This document shows positions 54,869 through 63,572 of a DNA stretch of 64,000 bases, piece by piece. Location of the stretch: assembly GCA_028280065.1 (NCBI GenBank), contig JANQMN010000004.1:248001-312000 (forward strand), written 5' to 3'. The notes under the pieces were generated by a model. That model saw nothing but the letters and a program-made list of their open reading frames with translations. It was not told the origin of the DNA and ran no database searches. The stretch is from Hahella sp. (GTDB taxonomy: Bacteria; Pseudomonadota; Gammaproteobacteria; Pseudomonadales; Oleiphilaceae). Position 1 is the first letter of the stretch. Every line of letters starts with the position of its first letter. A program made the translations under genes and the position numbers.

Positions 54869-57800
54869 ATGAATGTCATACTTGTTTCATTGGTCGCCCT
54901 GGCTTATGTCGGCGCTTTGTTTCTGCTCGCCCGCTGGGGCGAGACCCATTCTTCCCAATCAAACTGGTACTCCCGTTTACAACCCGTTATTTACAGCCTG
55001 GCATTGGCGGTTTATTGCACATCCTGGACTTTTTACGGTTCTGTCGGGATGGCAGTACAGCAAGGTTGGAATTATCTTCCGATCTTGCTCGGGCCGGCCA
55101 TGCTGTTTCTATTCGGTATCGGTTTTATCAAAAAACTGGTGTTTGTCAGCAAGCGCCAGAACGTCAGTTCCATCGGGGACTTTCTGGCATCCCGTTATGG
55201 CAAGAAACAGCGGGTCGCCGTATTGGTTACCATTACCGCAGTACTTGCCACCATTCCCTATATCGCCTTGCAGCTCAAAGCCGTGACGCTGAGCTTTAAC
55301 GTTATCACCGGCCATGAACCGGAAACGCCGGCGTTCGTTCAGCAAAACGCCAGCCTGATCGTCACTTTACTCATGGCGTTTTTTGCCATTCTGTTCGGCA
55401 CCAAAAAACTGGATGTCACGGACTATCAACCGGGCGTCATATTGGCAGTTGCTTTCGAGTCCGTTATCAAACTCGTCGCCTTGATGGCGGTAAGCCTGCT
55501 CGCGATAGGGCTTTACTTTCAAACCATCCCGGATTTCCTCAGTGCCATGTCTTCGAAAACGGACCTTGTGGAAAAATTTGATTTGAACAATCTGGGCGCG
55601 AACTTTGTTACGCAGCTTCTTCTGTCGATGGCAGCGGTGATTTGTCTACCGCGCCAGTTTTTCGTCGTCGTGGTGCAAAACAACGACTTAAACCAACTAA
55701 ACTGGGCCCGATGGATATTTCCCGGCTATCTATTATCGCTGTGCCTGTTCATAGCTCCGATTGCCGCCGCCGGATACTTGCTGTTCCAGGACGCAATATT
55801 CAATGCCGACACCTATGTGCTGCAACTACCGCTGTATTTTGGCGAAACCTGGGTGGCGATGCTGGTATTTATCGGTGGGTTTTCCGCGGCGACAGCCATG
55901 ATTATCGTCGCCACCATCGCCTTGAGCACCATGATAAGTAACGATGTCGTGTTGCCAATGCTGATCCGCCAGCGTTATAAGCGCAATAAAATGCGCCAGG
56001 ACTTCAGCGCCATACTTTTACAGATACGCCGCCTGTCTATTGTGGTGGTGTTAGTCGCCGCTTACTTCTATCACCTGGCCTTTGCCAACTTTTCGGCGCT
56101 GACCAGTATCGGATTGCTCGCCTTTGCGTTAGTGGTGCAGTTTGCGCCGGGGCTTATCGGCGGTTTGTTTTGGAAGGTTGGCCACGTAACCGGCTTTAAA
56201 TGGGGGCTTATCTCCGGTATTACCCTTTGGTTTTACACCCTGATGGTTCCTACCCTCGCTGACGCCGGTTTCGTCAGCCAGCGGTTATTGGACAGCGGCT
56301 TGCTCAACCAGTGGTGGCTGCGGCCGGAAAGCTTGTTGGGACTGCCAATTGACGACCGTCTTAGCCATGGGGTTTTCATCAGCCTCCTTGTTAACTCCCT
56401 GGTTTATATCGCTATTTCGATGCGAGCAGAGCCCAGGCTGGTGGACCGTATTCAAGCAAGCGCTTTTGTGACTCCGGTAGCCGAACCACAACTCAGCAGC
56501 CCGAAGTTAAAAGTCGCCCCGCTAAAAAACACCGATCTAAAAGTCATGCTGGAGCAGTTTCTCGGGCCAGCCCGGACCTACCAGGTTTTTGAAGAGTTTG
56601 CCCAGCAGCAGCAAATTGTGATCAACGACGAAGCCTCCCCGAATTATCGTTTAATCGAATACTGCGAGCGTTTGCTCGCGGGCGCTATCGGCAGCGCGTC
56701 TGCCCGGGCGATGATGAACTCTCTGATGGAAGGCAAACATTTCGGCTTGGAAGACATAGTCACCTTTTTCGATGAAACCGCCCAGGCATTGCAACAAAAC
56801 CAGAGCATTCTACACGCATCCCTGGAAAACATTGAGCAGGGAATTAGCGTAGTAGACAAAAACCTGAATCTGGTCGCCTGGAACAGTTCCTATGCGCGCT
56901 TGTTTCGCTATCCCACCGGAGCCCTGCAGGTCGGCACACCGGTTGCCGACCTGATTCGCTATAACGCGGAAAACGGCCGCTGCGGGGATGGCAAACCGGA
57001 AGAGCATATTCGAAAACGCCTGGAACATATGCGCAAGGGGACGGCCCATAGATTTCAACGCCGCCGCCCGGATGGCACCGTGATTGAGATGTGGGGAAGC
57101 CCGTTGCCGGACGGAGGATTTGTGACTACTTTCACGGATATCACCGAACACACGCGGGACAAGGAAGCACTGCGGGAAGCCAAGGTTAACCTGGAGAAGC
57201 GGGTCAAGGAACGCACCGAAACCATCAGCCAGATGAATGCCGAACTATTGCGCGAGATAGACCAACGCCGGGCAGTGGAAGTCGAGGTGCAAAGAGCGAA
57301 AGAATTGGCAGAAGGTGCAAACGCGGCGAAAACCCGGTTTCTAGCCTTGGCGAGTCACGATATCTTGCAGCCTTTGAATGCCGCACGGCTGTATGTTTCC
57401 GCCCTACAGGAAAACCCGGACAGCGAAGACCGGGACACGGTAATCGATAACCTCAATCAATCCCTCGCCTCTACCGAAGCATTGATCGCAACCCTGCTCG
57501 AAATCGCTCGCCTGGATGACGGCGCTATCGTGCCGAATTACGAAGATTTTAATATCGCAGAAATTCTCACCCCGCTCATAAACGAATTCGGGGCTGTCAC
57601 CAAGGACAAAAAACTGCATCTTCGCTCAATTATTTCAAACTGCAAGGTGCATTCGGACAAACTTTACCTACGTCGAATCATTCAAAATTTACTTTCCAAT
57701 GCCATCAAGTATGCCGGCGATGGACAAGTGCTGATCGGCTGCCGCCGCAAACCGGAAGGATTACTGGTACAGATACTGGATACCGGCAGCGGTATTCCCC

Positions 57801-58468
57801 CGGAACAACAGCAAATGATTTTCCAGGATTTCTATCGCCTTAAACACCACCAACATAAAGTTTCCGGCGCCGGGCTCGGCCTGGGCGTCGTAAGCCGCCT
57901 GAGCAAACTCCTGGAGTTGCCACTTACTCTGGAGTCTGAGCTGGACGCGTTCACGCGTTTTAGCGTTCTTGTACCCTTTGCCAAAACCGCCAGCGCACCA
58001 CCTTCAACCACAGTAAGCGGGCGCACGGAAGCTTCAGGGCTACCATCGGATATTGCTGGGATGCGGGTGTTTTGCGCCGACGACGAAGCCGCTAACTTGG
58101 ATGCGTTAGCCCGATTACTCGATAAATGGCAATGCAAAATGGTCAAAGCCGACAGCAGCGAGCAGGCGATAGAACTCGCTCAGCTGCAACCGGTTCCCGA
58201 TGTCATCTTGATGGATTATCATCTCAATGACGACTATGACGGCTTAAAGTTGATCCAAACCCTTAGAGAGATGTGGGGCACATCCATTCCAGCGGCCATT
58301 GTCACCGCCACCCATGATGCCGGGGTGCATCGGCAGGTACAGGAAAGTGGTATCAATCTGTTGCATAAGCCCCTTAAACCTGCTGCATTGAAAGCCCTGC
58401 TGAGACACTTTAAGGTAGTCGCCGCTACCCAAACAGAACAATCTCAGCCAGAGTCAATGGGTCGATAG
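54869..58468 (+). CDS. Hybrid sensor kinase with SSS transporter domain, CrbS/MxtR-like
   Basis: A 1199-residue protein. Residues 1 to about 510 form a 13-helix sodium:solute symporter-like domain. A PAS-like domain lies at about 648-760 (ENIEQGISVVDKNLNLVAWN), a coiled coil at about 765-820, then HisKA with H830 (ASHDILQPLNAARL), HATPase about 935-1050, and a C-terminal REC domain (1065-1190) with D1116 (VILMDYHLND). This is the architecture of CrbS/MxtR kinases, which control the acetate switch with a CrbR/ErdR regulator encoded elsewhere. It is divergent from the symporter operon it likely controls. Confidence 0.9.
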   Translation: MNVILVSLVALAYVGALFLLARWGETHSSQSNWYSRLQPVIYSLALAVYCTSWTFYGSVGMAVQQGWNYLPILLGPAMLFLFGIGFIKKLVFVSKRQNVSSIGDFLASRYGKKQRVAVLVTITAVLATIPYIALQLKAVTLSFNVITGHEPETPAFVQQNASLIVTLLMAFFAILFGTKKLDVTDYQPGVILAVAFESVIKLVALMAVSLLAIGLYFQTIPDFLSAMSSKTDLVEKFDLNNLGANFVTQLLLSMAAVICLPRQFFVVVVQNNDLNQLNWARWIFPGYLLSLCLFIAPIAAAGYLLFQDAIFNADTYVLQLPLYFGETWVAMLVFIGGFSAATAMIIVATIALSTMISNDVVLPMLIRQRYKRNKMRQDFSAILLQIRRLSIVVVLVAAYFYHLAFANFSALTSIGLLAFALVVQFAPGLIGGLFWKVGHVTGFKWGLISGITLWFYTLMVPTLADAGFVSQRLLDSGLLNQWWLRPESLLGLPIDDRLSHGVFISLLVNSLVYIAISMRAEPRLVDRIQASAFVTPVAEPQLSSPKLKVAPLKNTDLKVMLEQFLGPARTYQVFEEFAQQQQIVINDEASPNYRLIEYCERLLAGAIGSASARAMMNSLMEGKHFGLEDIVTFFDETAQALQQNQSILHASLENIEQGISVVDKNLNLVAWNSSYARLFRYPTGALQVGTPVADLIRYNAENGRCGDGKPEEHIRKRLEHMRKGTAHRFQRRRPDGTVIEMWGSPLPDGGFVTTFTDITEHTRDKEALREAKVNLEKRVKERTETISQMNAELLREIDQRRAVEVEVQRAKELAEGANAAKTRFLALASHDILQPLNAARLYVSALQENPDSEDRDTVIDNLNQSLASTEALIATLLEIARLDDGAIVPNYEDFNIAEILTPLINEFGAVTKDKKLHLRSIISNCKVHSDKLYLRRIIQNLLSNAIKYAGDGQVLIGCRRKPEGLLVQILDTGSGIPPEQQQMIFQDFYRLKHHQHKVSGAGLGLGVVSRLSKLLELPLTLESELDAFTRFSVLVPFAKTASAPPSTTVSGRTEASGLPSDIAGMRVFCADDEAANLDALARLLDKWQCKMVKADSSEQAIELAQLQPVPDVILMDYHLNDDYDGLKLIQTLREMWGTSIPAAIVTATHDAGVHRQVQESGINLLHKPLKPAALKALLRHFKVVAATQTEQSQPESMGR

Positions 58469-59352
58469 TGAACCGGCTATATCCAACCTTCATAATGCTT
58501 GTCATTGCCATCTGCTTGCCTGGATTACCGGCCTACGGCGAATCCGTAATTTTTCAGTGCAAAAATTCCCAGGGAAAAACCATCTTTACGGACAATAAAA
58601 GACTCTGCGAAGAACAGGCCGGAAACAGCCGTCAACCTGTCGAGGAAGTAGAACTAGATCCGATTAACCTGCACTCCCAATATGGCAAGCATGTCAGCGA
58701 GGAATACTCGAACTATGCCTTTCGCGCTTATGAACCGCTACCCGGCTATGCGCTGAAGATTATTGTCGAAAAGAAACTCATTGAAAGTTCACCACAACTC
58801 GTCGCCCTCGCCGCCAAAAAACTGGAAAACGCAGTTTCCCAGGCAATAGGCAAGTTCCCGGCGCGGATTAGACCGGAATTCGACGGAGTGAGGTATTTCC
58901 TGTTCAGTGGCGCTGAAGCGATGACCGGGGGAAGAAGAGGAGGCCAATGGTATTTTCAACGCGGCAACATTACTTCGATCAAATTCAATGACAGCATCGT
59001 TATTCGATCAGCGAAGCAGTACCTTCGTTACAGCGACAAAGAAGCGCTACAAACAGCCGCCCATGAACTAAGCCATGCTTATTACTACTACCACATTGCC
59101 AGACTCTACGGTTTTACTAAAAAAGCCTTCGAACAAGCGCAGACCAAAGGCCTCTATCGCAACGTAAAAACCCGGCTCGGCGGCACTATTAGAAAGGCCT
59201 ACGCATTAACGAATGAAAGGGAATACTTCGCAGAACTTGTAAGAACCTATCTGGTCGGCAACTACCATTTTCCATTTAATAGAAAGGAGCTTAAAGAATA
59301 CGACCCGGCTGGCTACCAGCTTGTTTTAAGGGCTTTTGGCAAGCAGAAGTAA
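58468..59352 (+). CDS. Secreted zinc metallopeptidase, lethal-factor-like
   Basis: A 294-residue exported protein starting with GTG, which overlaps the kinase stop by one base (TAGTG). Signal peptide about 1-24. Next is a short DUF4124-like segment (VIFQCKNSQGKTIFTD). The catalytic motif AAHELSHAYYYYH gives H199, E200 and H203; NEREYFAELVRTYL gives a third ligand candidate E256, the spacing seen in lethal-factor-type (M34-like) peptidases. The substrate is unknown. Coupling to the kinase gene is unexpected and may only reflect compaction. Confidence 0.7.
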   Translation: MNRLYPTFIMLVIAICLPGLPAYGESVIFQCKNSQGKTIFTDNKRLCEEQAGNSRQPVEEVELDPINLHSQYGKHVSEEYSNYAFRAYEPLPGYALKIIVEKKLIESSPQLVALAAKKLENAVSQAIGKFPARIRPEFDGVRYFLFSGAEAMTGGRRGGQWYFQRGNITSIKFNDSIVIRSAKQYLRYSDKEALQTAAHELSHAYYYYHIARLYGFTKKAFEQAQTKGLYRNVKTRLGGTIRKAYALTNEREYFAELVRTYLVGNYHFPFNRKELKEYDPAGYQLVLRAFGKQK

Positions 59353-59392
59353 TAGTATCTGCTTGCGATACCGGGATGATTTTCCACCCCTC

Positions 59393-61810
59393 CTACCCCT
59401 GAGGTTTATCTCTTAAGACCCTTAGGATTTCCAGCTCGAAGATTTCGAGTTGACCTTGTCCGTTGAAGACATTGGCAATCTCTAATGGTTTTCCAGCATG
59501 CTTATCCGAAATATTCGCAACAAAGCTGGAAATCAGTTTTAGCCCAGGTTCGAACTGGGCCTCATGCAGAGCAGTCCATTCGTTATCTTTCACATAACCA
59601 AGAATTTGCCTGCTTGTGGCGTTCCGGCGCGGGTCGCTCTGGCGGGTGCTATCTGTAACGTTGCCAGGTACGTCTTGCCGTTGCCACGAATAAAGGGTTC
59701 GAAATTCATAGAGCCCCTCTTCCAAGGCCACGTATGGTCCAAAAGTCAAAACACCGGTATTGCCATTCGAAATGATTGAAGCCCGGTCGGAATCAACCAT
59801 GCCTATCTTGGTATAAAGCTCATTACCAAGCTGATGGTAGCGAAAATCGGGATCATAAATCTTATGATCGGGAAAGCGCGAAGCATAAAGCGCATTAAGT
59901 TCACGTTGTTTGCCAATATAGCGCTGGATCTTGCCATAGAGCTTTACCAACTGTTGATTCTTGAGGGCACTTGCGCCTTCTTTCAACAGATTTTTTAACT
60001 CGCCGGGATCGGCCTTTAAATCGTAGAGATATTCGTTGCCATCGTGAAAGATATATTTATAGTTCTTACCGATGGTAATACCGAAACCATCCGGTTCCCA
60101 GGTACGCAAAGCGTTAGTATTTTTCGAGAGTATCCAACGCGAGTCTGGCAACTCACGTAGCAGACTTGTTCCGTCTAGCCGATGCATCAGATCCTGAATG
60201 AGCGGTGCTTTTGCGATTCCCATTAGATCAACGATTGTCGGTAAAATATCAAGATTTTGCGTGGTCCTGTTGACGTTGTTTCGCCAATTCACATTAATCG
60301 AATCTGCTAGATGCTGAAATTTTTCGGGAATTCGAATAAACAAAGGAATCGACAATACTTCCTGATAGTAATTGTAGATCCGTCCCTTATAGTGCCTTCC
60401 CAATGCTGCACCATGATCAGGCGCTGCGATGATGATGGTCTCCTCCAACAATCCCATTTCATCGACGGCATCGATAATGCGGCCCATTTCTCTGTCCAGG
60501 ACAAATATGGAACACTCATAAATGTTTAACCTTGGGGTCTGTTTATGGCAGCCCAATTTCTTATATCCAAGAATATCTACCCCAGTGCCGTCACCGTGGG
60601 GCAACTTAAGATTAACAATGCTGAAAAATGGCTGTGTTCCCTTAGTCTGCTCCTGAAAGGACTCCAACTGCGAAATAACCAGGTCGGCGATATCCCGATC
60701 GGTAATGCTATTGTCATACTGAACAGGTTTCCCGGATGAAGTCGCATCTATCACCATATCCAATGTTACTTCCCCATTATTTCCCGACCATTTATGCCTT
60801 AGATTACTCCATGACATGGGGAAGGGGACAGTCATTTGAGTGTAATAGCCAGAGCCGCTGGCGTAGTCCCACAGCATCGGAAAGTGCCCGAAGTCTCTAC
60901 CACTTCTATTCGGCTGCAAACCCGTATAAATCGACGTAGTCGAAGTGTCCGTTGCACCGGAATTTGACACATGGTTCTGGTAAACAAAAAAGGAACTCGG
61001 AGAACGTTCTTGCAATTGACGGATATAAGGCGTTGTATAGGGTGAACTCTCTGAGGTTAATCCGTAGAATTCCCGGGATACCTCTTCCGTACGGAAAAAG
61101 AGGATATTCGGACGATTCGCCTGGTATTGGTTTACCTCTACCAGGCTAGGTAAAGTGAGCCTATTAACAACAAATGCAGAACCATCGTCAGCTTCTTCAG
61201 GTTGCGCACCAATCACATTTGCCATCATTTGCAGATAATGGATTTCCAGAGACCGGAACGAACTGTAACCAGCAGCGAAGGTAAGTCCTGCGATATTGCT
61301 TGCAAGTAATATGAGAAGCATTCCAATGGTTGATTTCCTATTTCGCTTAAATCGAATCAACCATGCCTCATCCCTTCTTATATAGCTTAAGCAAATCGTG
61401 GTAAACAATATGAGGAAGATCAGGAGTCCCGATACTCCCCCGCGTTCCTGGGCCATTACCAGACTGTAGCGAGGATAGCTAAGCATAAAGGCCGCTTCAC
61501 TAGCGGTTGGAAGATGGTGGTACTCCCAAATAATGACTACGGACAACAACAGAAAGAACGAGTGGGCCAGCGCAATTATCGGCGCAAGCAACATAAGGCA
61601 GAACCGGTATTGGTGCAGAAAATAGTACACCCAACAACTAATAAGAACTGAAAAACCCGCTCCTGTTGCCACAGCCAGGCTATTGAGCATCAGCTTTATC
61701 GGCGAACCGATCAGTTCAAGAGAGAAAAACACAGCCAGACATAGATTACTGACGAGAATTATCCACCAAGGCTTGAGATAGTTAGCAGCATTCAAACTGA
61801 TCCTTGTCAT
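59393..61810 (-). CDS. Membrane-anchored alkaline-phosphatase-superfamily enzyme
   Basis: An 805-residue protein with five N-terminal helices (about 15-33, 45-65, 72-95, 127-143, 162-182) and a large periplasmic sulfatase-fold domain (about 232-570). The nucleophile position of CxPSRxxxxTG is taken by T287 in TDTSTTSIYTG, so it is not a formylglycine sulfatase but resembles Thr-using LtaS or phosphoethanolamine-transferase enzymes. APDHG supplies metal ligands. A C-terminal beta-rich part (about 680-800) is extra. It may add or remove a head group on an envelope glycan or lipid; the substrate is unknown. Confidence 0.8.
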   Translation of the reverse strand: MTRISLNAANYLKPWWIILVSNLCLAVFFSLELIGSPIKLMLNSLAVATGAGFSVLISCWVYYFLHQYRFCLMLLAPIIALAHSFFLLLSVVIIWEYHHLPTASEAAFMLSYPRYSLVMAQERGGVSGLLIFLILFTTICLSYIRRDEAWLIRFKRNRKSTIGMLLILLASNIAGLTFAAGYSSFRSLEIHYLQMMANVIGAQPEEADDGSAFVVNRLTLPSLVEVNQYQANRPNILFFRTEEVSREFYGLTSESSPYTTPYIRQLQERSPSSFFVYQNHVSNSGATDTSTTSIYTGLQPNRSGRDFGHFPMLWDYASGSGYYTQMTVPFPMSWSNLRHKWSGNNGEVTLDMVIDATSSGKPVQYDNSITDRDIADLVISQLESFQEQTKGTQPFFSIVNLKLPHGDGTGVDILGYKKLGCHKQTPRLNIYECSIFVLDREMGRIIDAVDEMGLLEETIIIAAPDHGAALGRHYKGRIYNYYQEVLSIPLFIRIPEKFQHLADSINVNWRNNVNRTTQNLDILPTIVDLMGIAKAPLIQDLMHRLDGTSLLRELPDSRWILSKNTNALRTWEPDGFGITIGKNYKYIFHDGNEYLYDLKADPGELKNLLKEGASALKNQQLVKLYGKIQRYIGKQRELNALYASRFPDHKIYDPDFRYHQLGNELYTKIGMVDSDRASIISNGNTGVLTFGPYVALEEGLYEFRTLYSWQRQDVPGNVTDSTRQSDPRRNATSRQILGYVKDNEWTALHEAQFEPGLKLISSFVANISDKHAGKPLEIANVFNGQGQLEIFELEILRVLRDKPQG

Positions 61811-62053
61811 AAGATTCCTAACCTGCTTTAAGCTGTTAAACGCCTGGTAGAGATACCACTAGTAGACCGACGGTCTTGCAGCCAACAAACACCTTAAATA
61901 CCTGAGCCACAATAAGCCGGGCATTGTAATGTTTTTGAAATGAATTTGAAATATTTAGAGCGGATACTGAAGGGTTATCGCAACATGTTGGCGTCTAATA
62001 AAAACATGGGGTTTACGATAGCGGCCGGGAATAGACGGATTTACCTTTAAGGA

Positions 62054-62069
62054 GGGGCCAATAGGCCCC
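62054..62069 (-). terminator. GC-rich hairpin after pfkA
   Basis: GGGGCC (62054-62059) and GGCCCC (62064-62069) form a six-pair stem with a four-base loop, 21 bases past the pfkA stop on the minus strand. The following T-run is poor (TCCTT). The remaining ~240 bp up to the upstream end of the sulfatase-fold gene shows no gene. Confidence 0.45.
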
Positions 62070-62090
62070 AAAAGTCAAAACTTTGCAGAG

Positions 62091-63059
62091 TTAGAACAAC
62101 CTGTCGGAAAGCTCGTACAAATCACGATCGAACGGTCTGACCATGTTTTGAATTGCATCGATAATATCGTGATTGACAAGTTTGTTGGCCTGAATGCCCA
62201 CGCAACGACCGCCGCCTATGCCTTTTAACAGCAGATCCACTGCATAGTCGCCAAGGCGGCTGGCTAATACCCTGTCCCGGGCTGTCGGGCTGCCGCCGCG
62301 CTGGATATGCCCGAGAATCGTACCGCGGGTTTCCAGACCTGTGGCTTTTTCGATGTGTTTGGCCAATTGATTAACATCCGTCATATGCTCGGTAATTGCG
62401 ACAATCGCATGTTTTTTCCCCTTGGCAAGACCGGCATTGATCTGTTCCAGAAGCTTCGCTTCGTCGAATTCGCCGGCTTCGGGAACCACCAGGAACTCAC
62501 AGCCTCCTGCGATGGCCGCCCAAATGGCCAGATCGCCGCAATAGCGCCCCATAATTTCGACAATGGAGATCCGCCTATGGGAAGTGGACGTGTCCCTGAG
62601 CCGGTCGATGGCATCGACCACGGTATTCATCGCGGTGTCGAACCCGATGGTGAAATCCGTGCCTGCAACATCGTTATCGATGGTGCCGGGAATACCGATA
62701 CAAGGGTAACCCATCTCGGTCAGCTTTTTGGCTCCCATGTAGGAGCCATCGCCACCGATTACCACCAGAGCTTCCAAGCCGAGCTTACGCATCTGTTCGA
62801 TGGCTTCTTCCCGTACTTTTTCTTCGGCAAATTCAGGGAATCTCGCCGATCCCAAAAAAGTACCGCCGCGATTAATCACATCAGAGACAGAAAAGCGGCT
62901 CATCTTTTCAATATTGCCGGCATGAAGCCCTGCGTAGCCATCACGTACGCCATAAACTTCTACGCCGCGAACCAGTGCGCTTCGCACCACGGCGCGAATA
63001 GCGGAATTCATCCCGGGGGCATCGCCGCCGCTGGTTAACACACCGATTTTATTAATCAT
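62091..63059 (-). CDS. pfkA: ATP-dependent 6-phosphofructokinase
   Basis: A 322-residue enzyme of E. coli PfkA size. ATG at 63059 is chosen because GGAG lies seven bases upstream; an in-frame start 13 codons earlier has no family match. Motifs: [17 protein letters not shown] at the start, GGDGSYMGA (102-110, Gly as in ATP-using enzymes), and PGTIDND with catalytic D128. It phosphorylates fructose 6-phosphate in glycolysis. Single gene. Confidence 0.96.
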   Translation of the reverse strand: MINKIGVLTSGGDAPGMNSAIRAVVRSALVRGVEVYGVRDGYAGLHAGNIEKMSRFSVSDVINRGGTFLGSARFPEFAEEKVREEAIEQMRKLGLEALVVIGGDGSYMGAKKLTEMGYPCIGIPGTIDNDVAGTDFTIGFDTAMNTVVDAIDRLRDTSTSHRRISIVEIMGRYCGDLAIWAAIAGGCEFLVVPEAGEFDEAKLLEQINAGLAKGKKHAIVAITEHMTDVNQLAKHIEKATGLETRGTILGHIQRGGSPTARDRVLASRLGDYAVDLLLKGIGGGRCVGIQANKLVNHDIIDAIQNMVRPFDRDLYELSDRLF

Positions 63060-63572
63060 TTCAACACTCCAATCATTACGGGGACAATGGCCCAGCACAA
63101 GCTTACATAGCGCCTTTCATCGCGCATCGCGAAGCCAAAGAATGTGGCCTCGAAACCGACAGATTACAAGCAAACAGGTTGCACAAAGCCGGGTGGCGAA
63201 GTTACTTAGCCACACAATCGTTTTTCTCCAGGCGAATTCTGCCAATATAATCGGCAGAGTCATTGTCGGAAATCAATCTAAAGTAGTAATAAAACTACAC
63301 CACGATCTTCGACAAACCAGATTCCGATGATTCGCCTGCATTTATGTAGTTAGCACCCATCCAGAAACGCCGTTTCTGAGCAAGTACTAGCATGGCACAT
63401 GAATGTGCCATCAAAATCGATAGTCTAGGCTATTGATTTTTCGAGAAACTTAACATCTCGATTTTAAGTTTCGACTCCGGGAAACGCCAAGGATGGCGTT
63501 TCAGGAGGAAAACTAGATAGCATTATAGTATTAACCAAAATCGCAAATTTGCGCGAGTAATATGTCAAAACG
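63060..63572. other. Intergenic region rich in inverted repeats
   Basis: 513 bp between divergent pfkA and the outer-membrane-type gene hold no supportable gene. A TCTGCC/GGCAGA pair (63238-63243, 63253-63258) lies on the pfkA side, and the five-hairpin array (63362-63502) on the other. An AGGAGG (63503-63508) directly after the array has no start codon at the right distance. Confidence 0.6.
63362..63502. repeat. Array of five consecutive inverted repeats
   Basis: Five adjacent near-perfect hairpins in 141 bp: CAGAAACG/CGTTTCTG (63362-63378), ATGGCACAT/ATGTGCCAT (63392-63411), AAAATCGATAG/CTATTGATTTT with one G-T pair (63413-63440), GAAACTTAA/TTAAGTTTC (63445-63472), and GAAACGCCA/TGGCGTTTC (63481-63502). 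The first and last share AAACGCC. The G-T pair would be tolerated only in RNA read from the plus strand. No open frame covers the array. Confidence 0.75.

Noticed and set aside
63503-63508. AGGAGG as ribosome site of a short gene
   Set aside because: No ATG, GTG or TTG follows within 5-12 bases and no frame of useful length starts nearby.
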